Source of the DNA: RGIG3009 sp045578625
Lineage (GTDB): Bacteria > Bacillota > Clostridia > Oscillospirales > Acutalibacteraceae
Reading direction: 5' to 3'
DNA length: 64,000 nt
Assembly: GCA_045578625.1 (NCBI GenBank)
Contig: JAZNKN010000054.1
Coordinates: forward strand, 1 to 64,000
The notes beneath the pieces were generated by a model. It was not told where the DNA came from. It did no database searches and saw only the letters and a program-made list of their open reading frames with translations. Positions 1 to 7,743 of this stretch are shown here, piece after piece. Numbering within the stretch: the stretch's first letter is position 1; every line of letters begins with the position of its first letter. A program made the position numbers and the translations under genes.

Positions 1-372
1 ACTGAAAAACGCCTCCTTAAATTTGTTTAGTTGGCGGGCGACGCCAAAACCGCACACTCTGCCGGGTGTTCCCACACCGGCGTTTTAAAAACCGGATACT
101 TGTTTGGGTCCAAGCTCCGGGTGCGATGTAAGCGTCTTGAAAAAGACTGTGACAGACCTGCGCCGCAAGTACGCAAAGACAGTGTGCAACTCACCGTCCG
201 TGGGAGTCTGACTCTTACAGCTATTCCTGTCGCCCGGTTTGAAATCGGACATGCTCGGCGGAAAAACCGGCCTGTTGCAAGGCCGCAACCTCCCGCGTCA
301 TCGCTTGTTGTGCAGTCCGCACGACCGCAAAAAGGGCGCAAAATGCCCTACTTTTCATAATCGTGCCTTGCT
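1..372 (-). ncRNA. Long 5' leader RNA of a gene off the left edge
   Basis: A consensus promoter at 373-401 would start leftward transcription near 366. The transcript runs ~360 nt to a Shine-Dalgarno-like AAGGAGG at 11-18, with no start codon inside the window, so the coding gene lies beyond position 1. The leader is rich in pairing: CCGGA and CTTG at 110-120 face CAAG and TCCGG at 92-101, a small GTCTT/AAGAC hairpin sits at 134-147, and GTTGC/GCAAC pairs around 273-288. I do not recognise the family; TPP, SAM, lysine, T-box, cobalamin and M-box consensus boxes are absent. A leader of a ribosomal-protein or other housekeeping operon is one option, but that is inference. An open frame on the other strand over the same stretch is probably not a gene. 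Confidence 0.5.
11..18 (-). promoter_or_regulatory. Shine-Dalgarno sequence of the off-window gene
   Basis: AAGGAGGC on the minus strand, followed by a U-rich decanucleotide up to the window edge. A start codon just outside the window would be about 9-11 nt away, slightly long but acceptable. Confidence 0.55.
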
Positions 373-401
373 ATTGTACTGCAACCGGCAGGAAAAATCA
401 A
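373..401 (-). promoter_or_regulatory. Sigma-A promoter for the left-edge leader
   Basis: Minus-strand -35 TTGATT (396-401) and -10 TACAAT (373-378) are separated by exactly 17 bp. Predicted start is near 366. Confidence 0.7.
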
Positions 402-453
402 GTCTTTTTTTGCGATTTTTTGAAAAATTTTTCTTTTTTAATTCCTTATTATA

Positions 454-537
454 TTATATGGCATTTTTCTTCTCCGTCAGGTACTGCCGGCGGTATTCCG
501 CGGGGGTGGGCGCATACTGCTTGCGGAACAGCCGCAT
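454..537 (-). pseudogene. Remnant of an AraC-family regulator C-terminus
   Basis: About 27 codons read like the end of an AraC/XylS DNA-binding domain: an MRLFRKQY segment, then TPAEYRRQ, then a stop. This matches the family's usual second-helix ending (a Phe-rich helix followed by TPxEYR). The upstream sequence does not continue as AraC in this frame: a GAATCCTCC stretch out of frame could once have encoded the usual ESSYF, so a small deletion is likely. No start codon, ribosome binding site or first helix-turn-helix is present. It lies between the aro terminators and the left-edge promoter, in an apparent graveyard interval. Confidence 0.45.
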
Positions 538-618
538 GAGGAGGATTCCCTGCTGCCAGACGAGACCGATCACGCCAAGTGGACAGACGCCCCCATCGTT
601 GTTTTTCATTGATGCTAT

Positions 619-658
619 AAGCAACGCCCCGACGAGAAATTCTCGTCGGGGCGTTGCT
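619..658. terminator. Bidirectional terminator-like hairpin downstream of aroQ
   Basis: A long perfect stem: GCAACGCCCCGACGAG pairs with its complement around a short AAAT-type loop. It ends in CTT on the minus strand, only a short U run. Together with a TGTAGGGG/CCCCTACA inverted repeat at 679-708 it closes the aro operon. Its CCGACGAG core recurs in the terminator at 27003-27036. Confidence 0.6.
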
Positions 659-731
659 TTGCAGACCAAAATCTGTATTGTAGGGGCAGTGAAACCCCCT
701 CCCCTACATTAGGCACAACCGTTTTACACAA

Positions 732-1166
732 TCAGCCGAGCCGGTCGATCAGCACGTCCAGTGCTTCGCAGTAACCGGCGAAGCCTTTGCCGCAGATCGT
801 TTTTGCACAGGCAGGGCTGACAAAGGAGTGCTTGCGGAATTCGTCACGGCTGTTGATATCCGAGATATGCACCTCCACGGCGGGGATCGCCACCGCCTTG
901 AGCGCATCCAAGATCGCCACACTGGTGTGGGTGTAGGCAGCCGGATTGATGACAATACCGTCCGTCTTGTCAAAATACGCCTGCTGAATGGCGTCCACGA
1001 TATCGCCCTCGTGGTTGGATTGGAAGAAGGAGACCTCCACCCCGCGCGCGGCGGCGTGGTCGGACACCAGCCGAACCAGTGCCTCATAGGTCTGCTTGCC
1101 GTAAATGTCCGGCTCACGAATACCCAGCATATTGAGGTTGGGGCCGTTGATTACCAAGAACTTCAT
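732..1166 (-). CDS. aroQ: 3-dehydroquinate dehydratase, type II
   Basis: Converts 3-dehydroquinate to 3-dehydroshikimate, third step of the shikimate pathway, in the cytosol. The 144-residue length is typical of the small type II enzyme. The N-terminal NGPNLNMLG and the catalytic Tyr22 in DIYG are present, followed by FFQSNHEGDIVD (~47-58), NPAAYTHTS (~74-82) and the EVHISD histidine region (~97-102). Last gene of the aro operon: its ATG overlaps the stop of aroE::aroK by four bases (1163-1166), implying translational coupling. Control is probably by the leader attenuator 7.7 kb upstream. Confidence 0.95.
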   Translation of the reverse strand: MKFLVINGPNLNMLGIREPDIYGKQTYEALVRLVSDHAAARGVEVSFFQSNHEGDIVDAIQQAYFDKTDGIVINPAAYTHTSVAILDALKAVAIPAVEVHISDINSRDEFRKHSFVSPACAKTICGKGFAGYCEALDVLIDRLG

Positions 1167-2386
1167 TTCAGCACCTCCAGAATGCGTTTGCAGGTCACGG
1201 TCGGGTCGTCGTCCACGGCAACTGCAACGTCAGCGACCTCGCGGTACAGCGGCAGCCGCTGTGCATACAGTTCCTGCAGCGCCGCGCCGCCCTTGGACAG
1301 CGGCCGTCCGGCGGTCGCCAGTTTTTCAAGTGGACGCTCCAAAAAGATCACCCGACCATTTTGCCGCAGCGCCTGACGATTGCGCTCCCGTAGGATCGCA
1401 CCGCCGCCGGTGGCAATAACGCAGCTAAGCTGCTTACCGGCCTGCTCCACGGCCTGCTGTTCGCGGTCACGAAAGGCTGTTTCGCTCTCGGCCGCAATGA
1501 TCTCGGGAATGGGGCGACCGGCCATCTCCTCCACCAACGTATCGGTATCCACAAAGGCCTTATCTAACTGTTCGGCCAACAGCCGCCCCACGGTGCTTTT
1601 GCCGCAGCCGGGCATCCCCACCAGTACCACGTTGCAAAAGCGCTGTTCCATCGATCGCACGGTACTCTCGACCACGCCGTCGTCAATGGCGCGGTCGAAA
1701 AAGATCTCCGCCGCACGCTTGCCCTGAGCCACCAGCATCGCCATACCGTTGACCGCGGCGATGCCCTGCTGTTCGGCGTCAAGCAGCAGCTGTGTTTTTA
1801 GAGGGTTGTAGATGATATCTACTACCGCTTCGCAGGCGGTAAACCGCGCCAGATCGACCGGCGCTTTCAGGTTGTGGGGATACATCCCGACCGGCGTGGT
1901 GTTAACGATCACGCCGGCATCCGCGTGGCAGTCAAGGTTGTCATAGTTGTTTTCACCGGAGCGGGAGATGACGATCACCTCGCGCGCCTGCATATCACGC
2001 AGAACGCAGTACGCCGTCACCGAGGAGCCGCCGCTGCCAAGCACCAACACCTTGCGGCCCGCCACCGGAATACCGTTTTTCTCCAACAAATAGCGGAAGC
2101 CGGCATAGTCGGTGTTATACCCACGTACCGCGTCGCTGTCAAAGCGGATGGTGTTGACACTGCCGATGCGCGCCGCGACCTCATCCAATTCATCACAGAA
2201 CGGCATAACGTCCTTTTTGTACGGAATGGTCACATTGATGGCGCGAAAGCCGGGGGCGGCAAAGAACGCCGCCAGCTCGCCTTTTTCCTTTTCAATGAGC
2301 GTGTAGGGGTAATCCCCGAAGTACCCATGGATCTGGGGAGACAGGCTGTGACCCAACCGCTCCCCCAGCAAACCGAAGCGTTCCAT
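1163..2386 (-). CDS. aroE-aroK: Shikimate dehydrogenase-shikimate kinase fusion
   Basis: A 407-residue bifunctional protein for two successive steps: reduction of dehydroshikimate (NADPH) and phosphorylation of shikimate (ATP). Residues 1-245 are AroE: LSPQIHG substrate site, the Lys in IPYKKD, NTDYAGF catalytic Asp, the GSGGSS nucleotide loop, and NTTPVGMYP. From ~248 on it is AroK: Walker A GMPGCGKST, DTD metal/shikimate Asp, GGGA, and the lid GRPLSKGG. The AroE part is shorter than the usual ~270-280 residues but keeps the key motifs. It overlaps pheA by one base in a TAATG junction. Dehydratase activity is supplied by the next gene, so the two separated steps flank it in one operon. Confidence 0.93.
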   Translation of the reverse strand: MERFGLLGERLGHSLSPQIHGYFGDYPYTLIEKEKGELAAFFAAPGFRAINVTIPYKKDVMPFCDELDEVAARIGSVNTIRFDSDAVRGYNTDYAGFRYLLEKNGIPVAGRKVLVLGSGGSSVTAYCVLRDMQAREVIVISRSGENNYDNLDCHADAGVIVNTTPVGMYPHNLKAPVDLARFTACEAVVDIIYNPLKTQLLLDAEQQGIAAVNGMAMLVAQGKRAAEIFFDRAIDDGVVESTVRSMEQRFCNVVLVGMPGCGKSTVGRLLAEQLDKAFVDTDTLVEEMAGRPIPEIIAAESETAFRDREQQAVEQAGKQLSCVIATGGGAILRERNRQALRQNGRVIFLERPLEKLATAGRPLSKGGAALQELYAQRLPLYREVADVAVAVDDDPTVTCKRILEVLK

Positions 2387-3528
2387 TACACGACCTCGGT
2401 ATAGCTACCGAGATACTGGAACTTGTCCGCCTCGGCCTGCAGCTGCGACAGCAGGTTTTCAAACGCCTCGGAATACACCGATACCTCAATGTCGAAGTAG
2501 AACATAATCTCAAAATCACGGCCGGGCAGCGGGCGGCTTTCCAGCTTGAGCAGGTTGACGCCAAGGGAATAGAACTTGGACAGAATGCTGTGCAGTGCGC
2601 CGGGCTTGTGCGGCAGTACGAGCATCAAACTGGTACGGCTCGCGCCGGGATAGATCTCCAGTGGCTTCGCAATGCAGATAAAACGCGTGTAGTTGTTGTC
2701 CACGTTGGGCAAAGCAGTCTCCAGGATGTCCAGATCGTACAGCGCCGCGCAGGATTCCGACGAGATCGCCGCCACGTCGGTGCGACCGCTCTCGGCCACA
2801 GCCTTGGCCGCCATCGCGGTATTTTCGCAGACGTTGACACGCACGTTTTTGAGACCCTGCAAGAACTCACTGCACTGTTGGATCGCCTGCTCGTGGGAAT
2901 AGATCTCCTTGACGTCCTCCAGGTTCGTCCCCTTGGGAGCAAGCAGCACGTGGGAAATGTGCAGACGCGTGCTGCGAACGATGTGAAAGTTGTACTTCAG
3001 CATCAGGTCGTAGATCTGGTTGACCGAACCGGCCGAGCTGTTTTCAAGCGGCAGGATACCGTAGCGGCAAAGACCCTTGTCCACCGCGTTGAACACGCCC
3101 TCAAAGCTGTTCATATACATAATGTTCGCAGCCGAGAACAGCTTGTCGCAGGCGAGCTGCGAATATGCGCCCTCTACGCCCTGACACGCGACAAACGCCC
3201 GCTCCGGAAACACCTTGGCGGTGTCGTTGATGCCGGCGCGGATCTTCTCCAACAGCGCACCGTCAAAGCCGAGACGGTGGTTCTGATACGAGCGGCTGAG
3301 GCTCAATATCAGATTGTACAGGACGCGGGTCTGGGACTCCAGCTCCTCGCCTGCCAGCTCGGAGACGCGTTCCAACAGGCGGCGCTCACGCGCCGGATCC
3401 AGCACCGCGCGACCGTTTTCTTTTTTGTAATCCGCCACCTGAGCGGACACGCCCATACGCTTGACGAACAGCTCGACCAGTTGTTCATCGATACTGTCGA
3501 TCTCCTGACGCAGTTCTTCAATACCCAT
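2386..3528 (-). CDS. pheA: Bifunctional chorismate mutase/prephenate dehydratase (P-protein)
   Basis: Makes phenylpyruvate from chorismate through prephenate. In this 380-residue protein, residues 1-85 form an AroQ-class chorismate mutase (IDSIDEQLVELFVKRM, then YKKENGR and DPARER). Residues ~110-285 are prephenate dehydratase with the NYTRF signature. Residues ~292-375 are an ACT domain with GALHSIL and ESRP, the usual Phe-binding feedback site. The start at 3528 is chosen because AAGGAGG lies 8 nt upstream; a longer open frame to 3609 runs into aroC and lacks family homology. It is 13 nt downstream of aroC. Feedback inhibition by Phe is expected from the ACT domain. Confidence 0.94.
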   Translation of the reverse strand: MGIEELRQEIDSIDEQLVELFVKRMGVSAQVADYKKENGRAVLDPARERRLLERVSELAGEELESQTRVLYNLILSLSRSYQNHRLGFDGALLEKIRAGINDTAKVFPERAFVACQGVEGAYSQLACDKLFSAANIMYMNSFEGVFNAVDKGLCRYGILPLENSSAGSVNQIYDLMLKYNFHIVRSTRLHISHVLLAPKGTNLEDVKEIYSHEQAIQQCSEFLQGLKNVRVNVCENTAMAAKAVAESGRTDVAAISSESCAALYDLDILETALPNVDNNYTRFICIAKPLEIYPGASRTSLMLVLPHKPGALHSILSKFYSLGVNLLKLESRPLPGRDFEIMFYFDIEVSVYSEAFENLLSQLQAEADKFQYLGSYTEVV

Positions 3529-3541
3529 TGTTACATCCTCC

Positions 3542-4606
3542 TTAGATGAGATAATCACAAAGTACGATCGCACAGGCCGCTTCAATGCACGGCACGGCGC
3601 GCGGTACAATACACGGATCGTGCCGTCCGCGGATAACGAGCGGCTCTACCTGCCCACTGCGGCGGTTCAGCGTCTGCTGTTCCTTGGCAATGGAGGGCGT
3701 CGGCTTGACCGCCACCCGAAATACGATCGGCATACCCGTGCTGATACCGCCCAACACACCGCCGTGGTTGTTGGTGCGGGTCTTGACTATGCCGTTATCG
3801 TCATAATACACGTCGTTGTTCTGCGAGCCGCGGACGGTAGCCGCCTCGAAGCCGTTGCCGAATTCAATGCCGCGGATGGCGGGAACACCGAACACAGCGG
3901 CTGCCAAGCGATTTTCCAGGCCGTCGAACATCGGATCACCGATGCCCGCAGGCAGCCCCACCGCGGCGCATTCGATCACACCGCCGACGGAGTCGCCTTC
4001 GCTGTGCGCCGCTTCAATGAGCGCCCGCATCGCCTCGCCGGCCGTCTCGTCCAACACCGGAAACGTACCGCCGGGGAAATCTGCCGCTGTGACGCCGACT
4101 GCGTCAAACGGCGTATCCTTCACCTCACCGACCGACGCGATATGCGCGCCTACCGCGATGCCCTGCTGCGCCAGATACTGCAGGCACAGACCGCCCGCAA
4201 CACACAGCGCCGCCGTAAGCCGTCCTGAGAAATGCCCGCCGCCGCGCACGTCCTGCGCGCCGCCATAGCGGATATCCGCCGGATAATCCGCGTGGGAGGG
4301 GCGCGGCTGATCGAACAACTCACGGTAATCCCCCGAACGCGTGTTAGTGTTGCGAATGACCGCGCAGATGGGTGCGCCGCAGGTCACGTCCTCCAGCAGA
4401 CCGCTAAGGAACTCGACCTCGTCCGCCTCCTTGCGGGGCGTGGCAAACGCGCTCTGCCCCGGTGCACGACGCGCCATAAACGCGCGCAGTGCGTCCCGAT
4501 CGACCCGAAAGCCCGCCGGGAAGCCGTCGATCACCACACCGATCGCTTCGGCGTGGGATTGACCGAAAATGCTGATCTTCAGTTTTCGCCCGAATACGGA
4601 GGACAT
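3542..4606 (-). CDS. aroC: Chorismate synthase
   Basis: FMN-dependent trans-elimination of phosphate from EPSP gives chorismate, the branch point for Phe, Tyr, Trp and folate. The 354-residue protein has the family start FGRKLKISIFGQSHAEAIG, RRAPGQ, the SHADYPADIRYG segment, HFSGRLTA, and the RSGQVEP-type end. Its ATG lies 28 bp inside aroA, a larger overlap than other junctions in the operon and presumably coupled. No flavin reductase is encoded here, so the reducing partner must lie elsewhere. Confidence 0.95.
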   Translation of the reverse strand: MSSVFGRKLKISIFGQSHAEAIGVVIDGFPAGFRVDRDALRAFMARRAPGQSAFATPRKEADEVEFLSGLLEDVTCGAPICAVIRNTNTRSGDYRELFDQPRPSHADYPADIRYGGAQDVRGGGHFSGRLTAALCVAGGLCLQYLAQQGIAVGAHIASVGEVKDTPFDAVGVTAADFPGGTFPVLDETAGEAMRALIEAAHSEGDSVGGVIECAAVGLPAGIGDPMFDGLENRLAAAVFGVPAIRGIEFGNGFEAATVRGSQNNDVYYDDNGIVKTRTNNHGGVLGGISTGMPIVFRVAVKPTPSIAKEQQTLNRRSGQVEPLVIRGRHDPCIVPRAVPCIEAACAIVLCDYLI

Positions 4607-5859
4607 ACATTCATCCCTCTTTCCGCAAATTCTGCAAAGAAGCTCGGATACGATTTCCGCACCGCTTCTGCACCGGTGATGACCACCGGCTCTTCACAAA
4701 TACACGCCGCGACCGCCGCTGCCATCGCAATGCGGTGGTCGTTGCAAGCATCCACCGTACCACCTCTCAAGCGGCCGGTCCCCTCGATAGTCAGCGACTC
4801 CTCGTCCATTGTGACCTGACCGCCGAGCGCCGTCAGTATCGCGTGGACACTGCACAAACGATCGCTTTCCTTCAACCGCAACCGTCGGGCGTTGCCGATG
4901 ACACTGCGACCCGGGATCGCCGCCGCCAGTACCGCCAACACCGGCACCAGATCGGGGATCTGTGCCGCATCCACCGTCAGCGGTCGACACAGGCTTCCGC
5001 CGGTCACCTGCAGGACACCGTCGCGCTCCGTCACACAAGCGCCCGCGTCGCGCAGGATATCCGCCACCGCGCGGTCACCCTGCAGGGAGGCGGCATCCAG
5101 ACCGCCGACCGTCAGCGACGCATGCGGCGCGATCGCGCCGGCCACCAACCAGAACGCACCGTTGGACCAATCGCCCTCTGCCGTCAACGTGCCGGGAGAA
5201 CGGTAACGGCTGCCCGCCGGTACGGTGAACACATTGTTTTGCTCCGACACCGCCACGCCGAACCGCCGCATCGCTGCCACGGTAAGATCGATGTACGGGC
5301 GGGATTCCACCATTCCGGTCACGCATATCTCACACGCGTGACCCAACAGCGGCGCGGCCAACAACAGACCGCTGATAAACTGGGAGCTGACACCGCCGCC
5401 AATGGTAAACCGGCTACCGGTCAACTGCCCCTCTACCGTTAAGGGGAACGTCCCTTGCGGCGACAAGGTGCAGCCATTGTCACACAGCAGCTCGTACAGC
5501 GGTGACAAGGGGCGCTGCGCCAGACGACCGCGGCCGGTAAACCGCGCGCCGCTAAGCGCCGCCGCGATCGGCAGCAAAAACCGCAGGGTCGAACCGCTCT
5601 CGCCGCAATCCAGCAGCGCATCGGCGTGTGGTGTGCCGATGGGCGTGACCGTCAAACGGTCATTATTCAGTTCGATCTCCGCGCCCAACGCGCGCAGACA
5701 CGCCATTGTCGCCTCAATGTCCTGCGACAGCGTGGCACGCTCCAGTACAGTCGGCGTGTCGCAAAGCGCCGCACAGATCAGCAGGCGATGCAACGCCGAT
5801 TTGGAGGCAGGCGCGGTTGCCTGCCCGGTCAAGGTATGACCGCTGACAGTTACCGTCAT
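4579..5859 (-). CDS. aroA: 3-phosphoshikimate 1-carboxyvinyltransferase (EPSP synthase)
   Basis: Transfers enolpyruvate from PEP to shikimate-3-phosphate. The 426-residue length is normal. PASKSALHR (PEP/S3P contacts), CGESGSTLRF, RLRLKESDR and DHRIAMA are all visible. The PEP loop reads ESGST where many enzymes have NSGTT/NAGTA, so it belongs to one of the more divergent classes; glyphosate behaviour cannot be inferred. It overlaps aroB by four bases (5856-5859) and aroC by 28. Confidence 0.94.
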   Translation of the reverse strand: MTVTVSGHTLTGQATAPASKSALHRLLICAALCDTPTVLERATLSQDIEATMACLRALGAEIELNNDRLTVTPIGTPHADALLDCGESGSTLRFLLPIAAALSGARFTGRGRLAQRPLSPLYELLCDNGCTLSPQGTFPLTVEGQLTGSRFTIGGGVSSQFISGLLLAAPLLGHACEICVTGMVESRPYIDLTVAAMRRFGVAVSEQNNVFTVPAGSRYRSPGTLTAEGDWSNGAFWLVAGAIAPHASLTVGGLDAASLQGDRAVADILRDAGACVTERDGVLQVTGGSLCRPLTVDAAQIPDLVPVLAVLAAAIPGRSVIGNARRLRLKESDRLCSVHAILTALGGQVTMDEESLTIEGTGRLRGGTVDACNDHRIAMAAAVAACICEEPVVITGAEAVRKSYPSFFAEFAERGMNVCPPYSGEN

Positions 5860-6908
5860 TGCTCCGACCCCATCTCAATATACCGGGCAAGCTCCGACAC
5901 AGGGATCTTCTCAATGCGCCCCTCGCCAATAGCGGGAACGGTGATGAGTCCCAGGGTATCGTTTGCCCGTTTTTTATCCGCCAACGCTGCTTCACACAGC
6001 GCCTGCGGTGCAACATCACAGGTAATCGGCAGATCACGCGCCGAAAGCAGTGCAAGCAATCGCGCCGTTTCCTGCGCAGGGGCTTTCCCCATGGCTGTCA
6101 TCGCGCGCGCCAGGATCGCCATACCGATGGCGACCGCGCTGCCGTGCGAGATCGCAAACCCACTGCACTTTTCTACCGCGTGACCGACCGTGTGACCGAA
6201 GTTGAGCAGCTGACGGCAGCTGTTATCGCGCTCGTCCTCCTCCACCACGTCGCGCTTGATGGCGACGCAGCGGCAGATGATCTCCGTATTGGTCAGCGTG
6301 CCGCGCTCCAGCGCCTCAAACAGCGCACGGTCGCGGATCATACCGTATTTGATGACCTCCGCCATACCGTCGGCGTAGATCGCCGGGGTGAGAGTGTTCA
6401 GCACCGTCGGGTCGCACAGCACCAGCCACGGCTGATAAAACGCGCCGAGCAGGTTCTTGCCCTCTGGCAGATTAACGGCGGTCTTGCCGCCGACCGAGGA
6501 ATCCACACACGCCAGCAGCGTCGTGGGAACCTGCACAAATCCGATACCGCGCAGATACGACGCGGCGCAGAAACCGCCGAGGTCGCCGACCACACCGCCG
6601 CCGAGCGCGACGATGGCGTCACTGCGCGTAAAGCCGTTGGCCGCCAGATAGGATACGACCTGCAGATAGGTGGTGGTGCTTTTCGAACCCTCCCCCACCG
6701 GCACGACGTACGGGCTGACCTCAAAGCCGCTGTCCGCAAGCGACCGACGCACGGTATCCAGATACAGGCCGCCCACCGTTTCATCGGTAAGCAGCAGCAC
6801 TTTTTTGCCGCGCAGCACCTTCGCGCAATGCGTACCGGCCGCGGAAAGCAAGCCGTCCTCAATGAGGATCTCGTAGCATCGGGAGGTACGTACCTCAATT
6901 CTTTCCAT
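5856..6908 (-). CDS. aroB: 3-dehydroquinate synthase
   Basis: Cyclises DAHP to 3-dehydroquinate using NAD and a divalent metal. The 350-residue protein contains the signature GGGVVGDLGGF, the VPTTLLACVDSSVGGK block, the active-site GKNLLGAFYQP and the metal histidines in NFGHTVGHAVE. The start at 6908 (MERIEV) matches the family's beginning; an upstream open frame to 6983 reads through tyrA sequence. This start overlaps the tyrA end by 14 bp, with AAAGGA upstream inside tyrA. Confidence 0.93.
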   Translation of the reverse strand: MERIEVRTSRCYEILIEDGLLSAAGTHCAKVLRGKKVLLLTDETVGGLYLDTVRRSLADSGFEVSPYVVPVGEGSKSTTTYLQVVSYLAANGFTRSDAIVALGGGVVGDLGGFCAASYLRGIGFVQVPTTLLACVDSSVGGKTAVNLPEGKNLLGAFYQPWLVLCDPTVLNTLTPAIYADGMAEVIKYGMIRDRALFEALERGTLTNTEIICRCVAIKRDVVEEDERDNSCRQLLNFGHTVGHAVEKCSGFAISHGSAVAIGMAILARAMTAMGKAPAQETARLLALLSARDLPITCDVAPQALCEAALADKKRANDTLGLITVPAIGEGRIEKIPVSELARYIEMGSEQ

Positions 6909-7743
6909 TCCCAAAGTCGATCCTTTCCTTGCGATCGCTGCCGTCACGCAGTAGCGTGCGAAGCGTCTGTTCATCCCGATCATTTAGCGCCTCACGGTAT
7001 TCCGTCAACGAGGCAATGATCGTATCGATCTCGGTCAACAGGTTGTCGCGATTTTCCAAAAACAGCTCGGCCCACATCGCATCGTTGAGCCGCGCCACAC
7101 GGGTCAGATCCTTATAGCTGCCGGCTGAAAAGCCGCGGTGGACCTGCGCCCGAGGGCTTTTGACGTACGCGTTGGATACCACGTGCGCCAGCTGAGAGGT
7201 GAACGCGATGATCTCATCGTGCTGCTCGGGCGTGGTCACCGTGACCGAGCCGAAGCCCATCGACTTAACGAACGCGGTAACACGCTCCAACAGCGAAATG
7301 TCCTTGGTATCCTCGGGGGTGAGGATCATCGACGCGCCGCGGTACAGATCTTCGGTCGCGTATTTCAGTCCCGAACGGTGCAAGCCCGCCATCGGATGCC
7401 CGCCGATGAACACAAAGCCGTGTTCGCGAGCGAGGGGGCGGCATTCCTCGCAAATGCTGCGCTTTACGCCGCCGCAATCGATCACCACCGCGCCCTTGCC
7501 GAATTGCGCAGCGTGCTGCCGCACGTACTCGACCGTGGCACCGGGATAGACCGCAAGCAGTACAAAATCGCACTGCGGCAATGTTTCCGCGGTCAGCTCG
7601 CCGTCGATACACCCGATCAAATGGGCGTATTGGCGGGTGCTTTCGCTGACGTCGTCACCCAACACGGTGTGCTGTGTATTCGCCTTCAGCGCTTTGGCGA
7701 GCGAGCCGCCGATCAGTCCCAATCCGACGATTCCGACCGTCAT
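6895..7743 (-). CDS. tyrA: Prephenate dehydrogenase
   Basis: Oxidative decarboxylation of prephenate to 4-hydroxyphenylpyruvate for tyrosine. The 282-residue protein opens with the Rossmann GLGLIGGSLAKAL and contains GGHPMAG and the downstream catalytic-domain helices. It is the short form: no ACT or chorismate mutase domain, so feedback by Tyr through an ACT domain is not expected. It overlaps aroF by four bases (7740-7743). With pheA in the same operon, both prephenate branches are co-expressed. Confidence 0.92.
   Translation of the reverse strand: MTVGIVGLGLIGGSLAKALKANTQHTVLGDDVSESTRQYAHLIGCIDGELTAETLPQCDFVLLAVYPGATVEYVRQHAAQFGKGAVVIDCGGVKRSICEECRPLAREHGFVFIGGHPMAGLHRSGLKYATEDLYRGASMILTPEDTKDISLLERVTAFVKSMGFGSVTVTTPEQHDEIIAFTSQLAHVVSNAYVKSPRAQVHRGFSAGSYKDLTRVARLNDAMWAELFLENRDNLLTEIDTIIASLTEYREALNDRDEQTLRTLLRDGSDRKERIDFGNGKN

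Noticed and set aside
31..360. Open frames on both strands over the left-edge leader
   Set aside because: They overlap hairpin-rich sequence transcribed from a clear promoter, have no ribosome binding site and no recognisable domain. A structured RNA leader explains the region better.
2386..3609. 27 extra N-terminal codons for pheA
   Set aside because: They overlap aroC and lack homology; a good Shine-Dalgarno precedes the start at 3528.
5859..7019. Long plus-strand frames opposite aroB, murG, mraZ-cluster genes and the symporter
   Set aside because: All are frame shadows of confirmed minus-strand genes, with Arg/Ala/His-rich composition and no ribosome binding sites.
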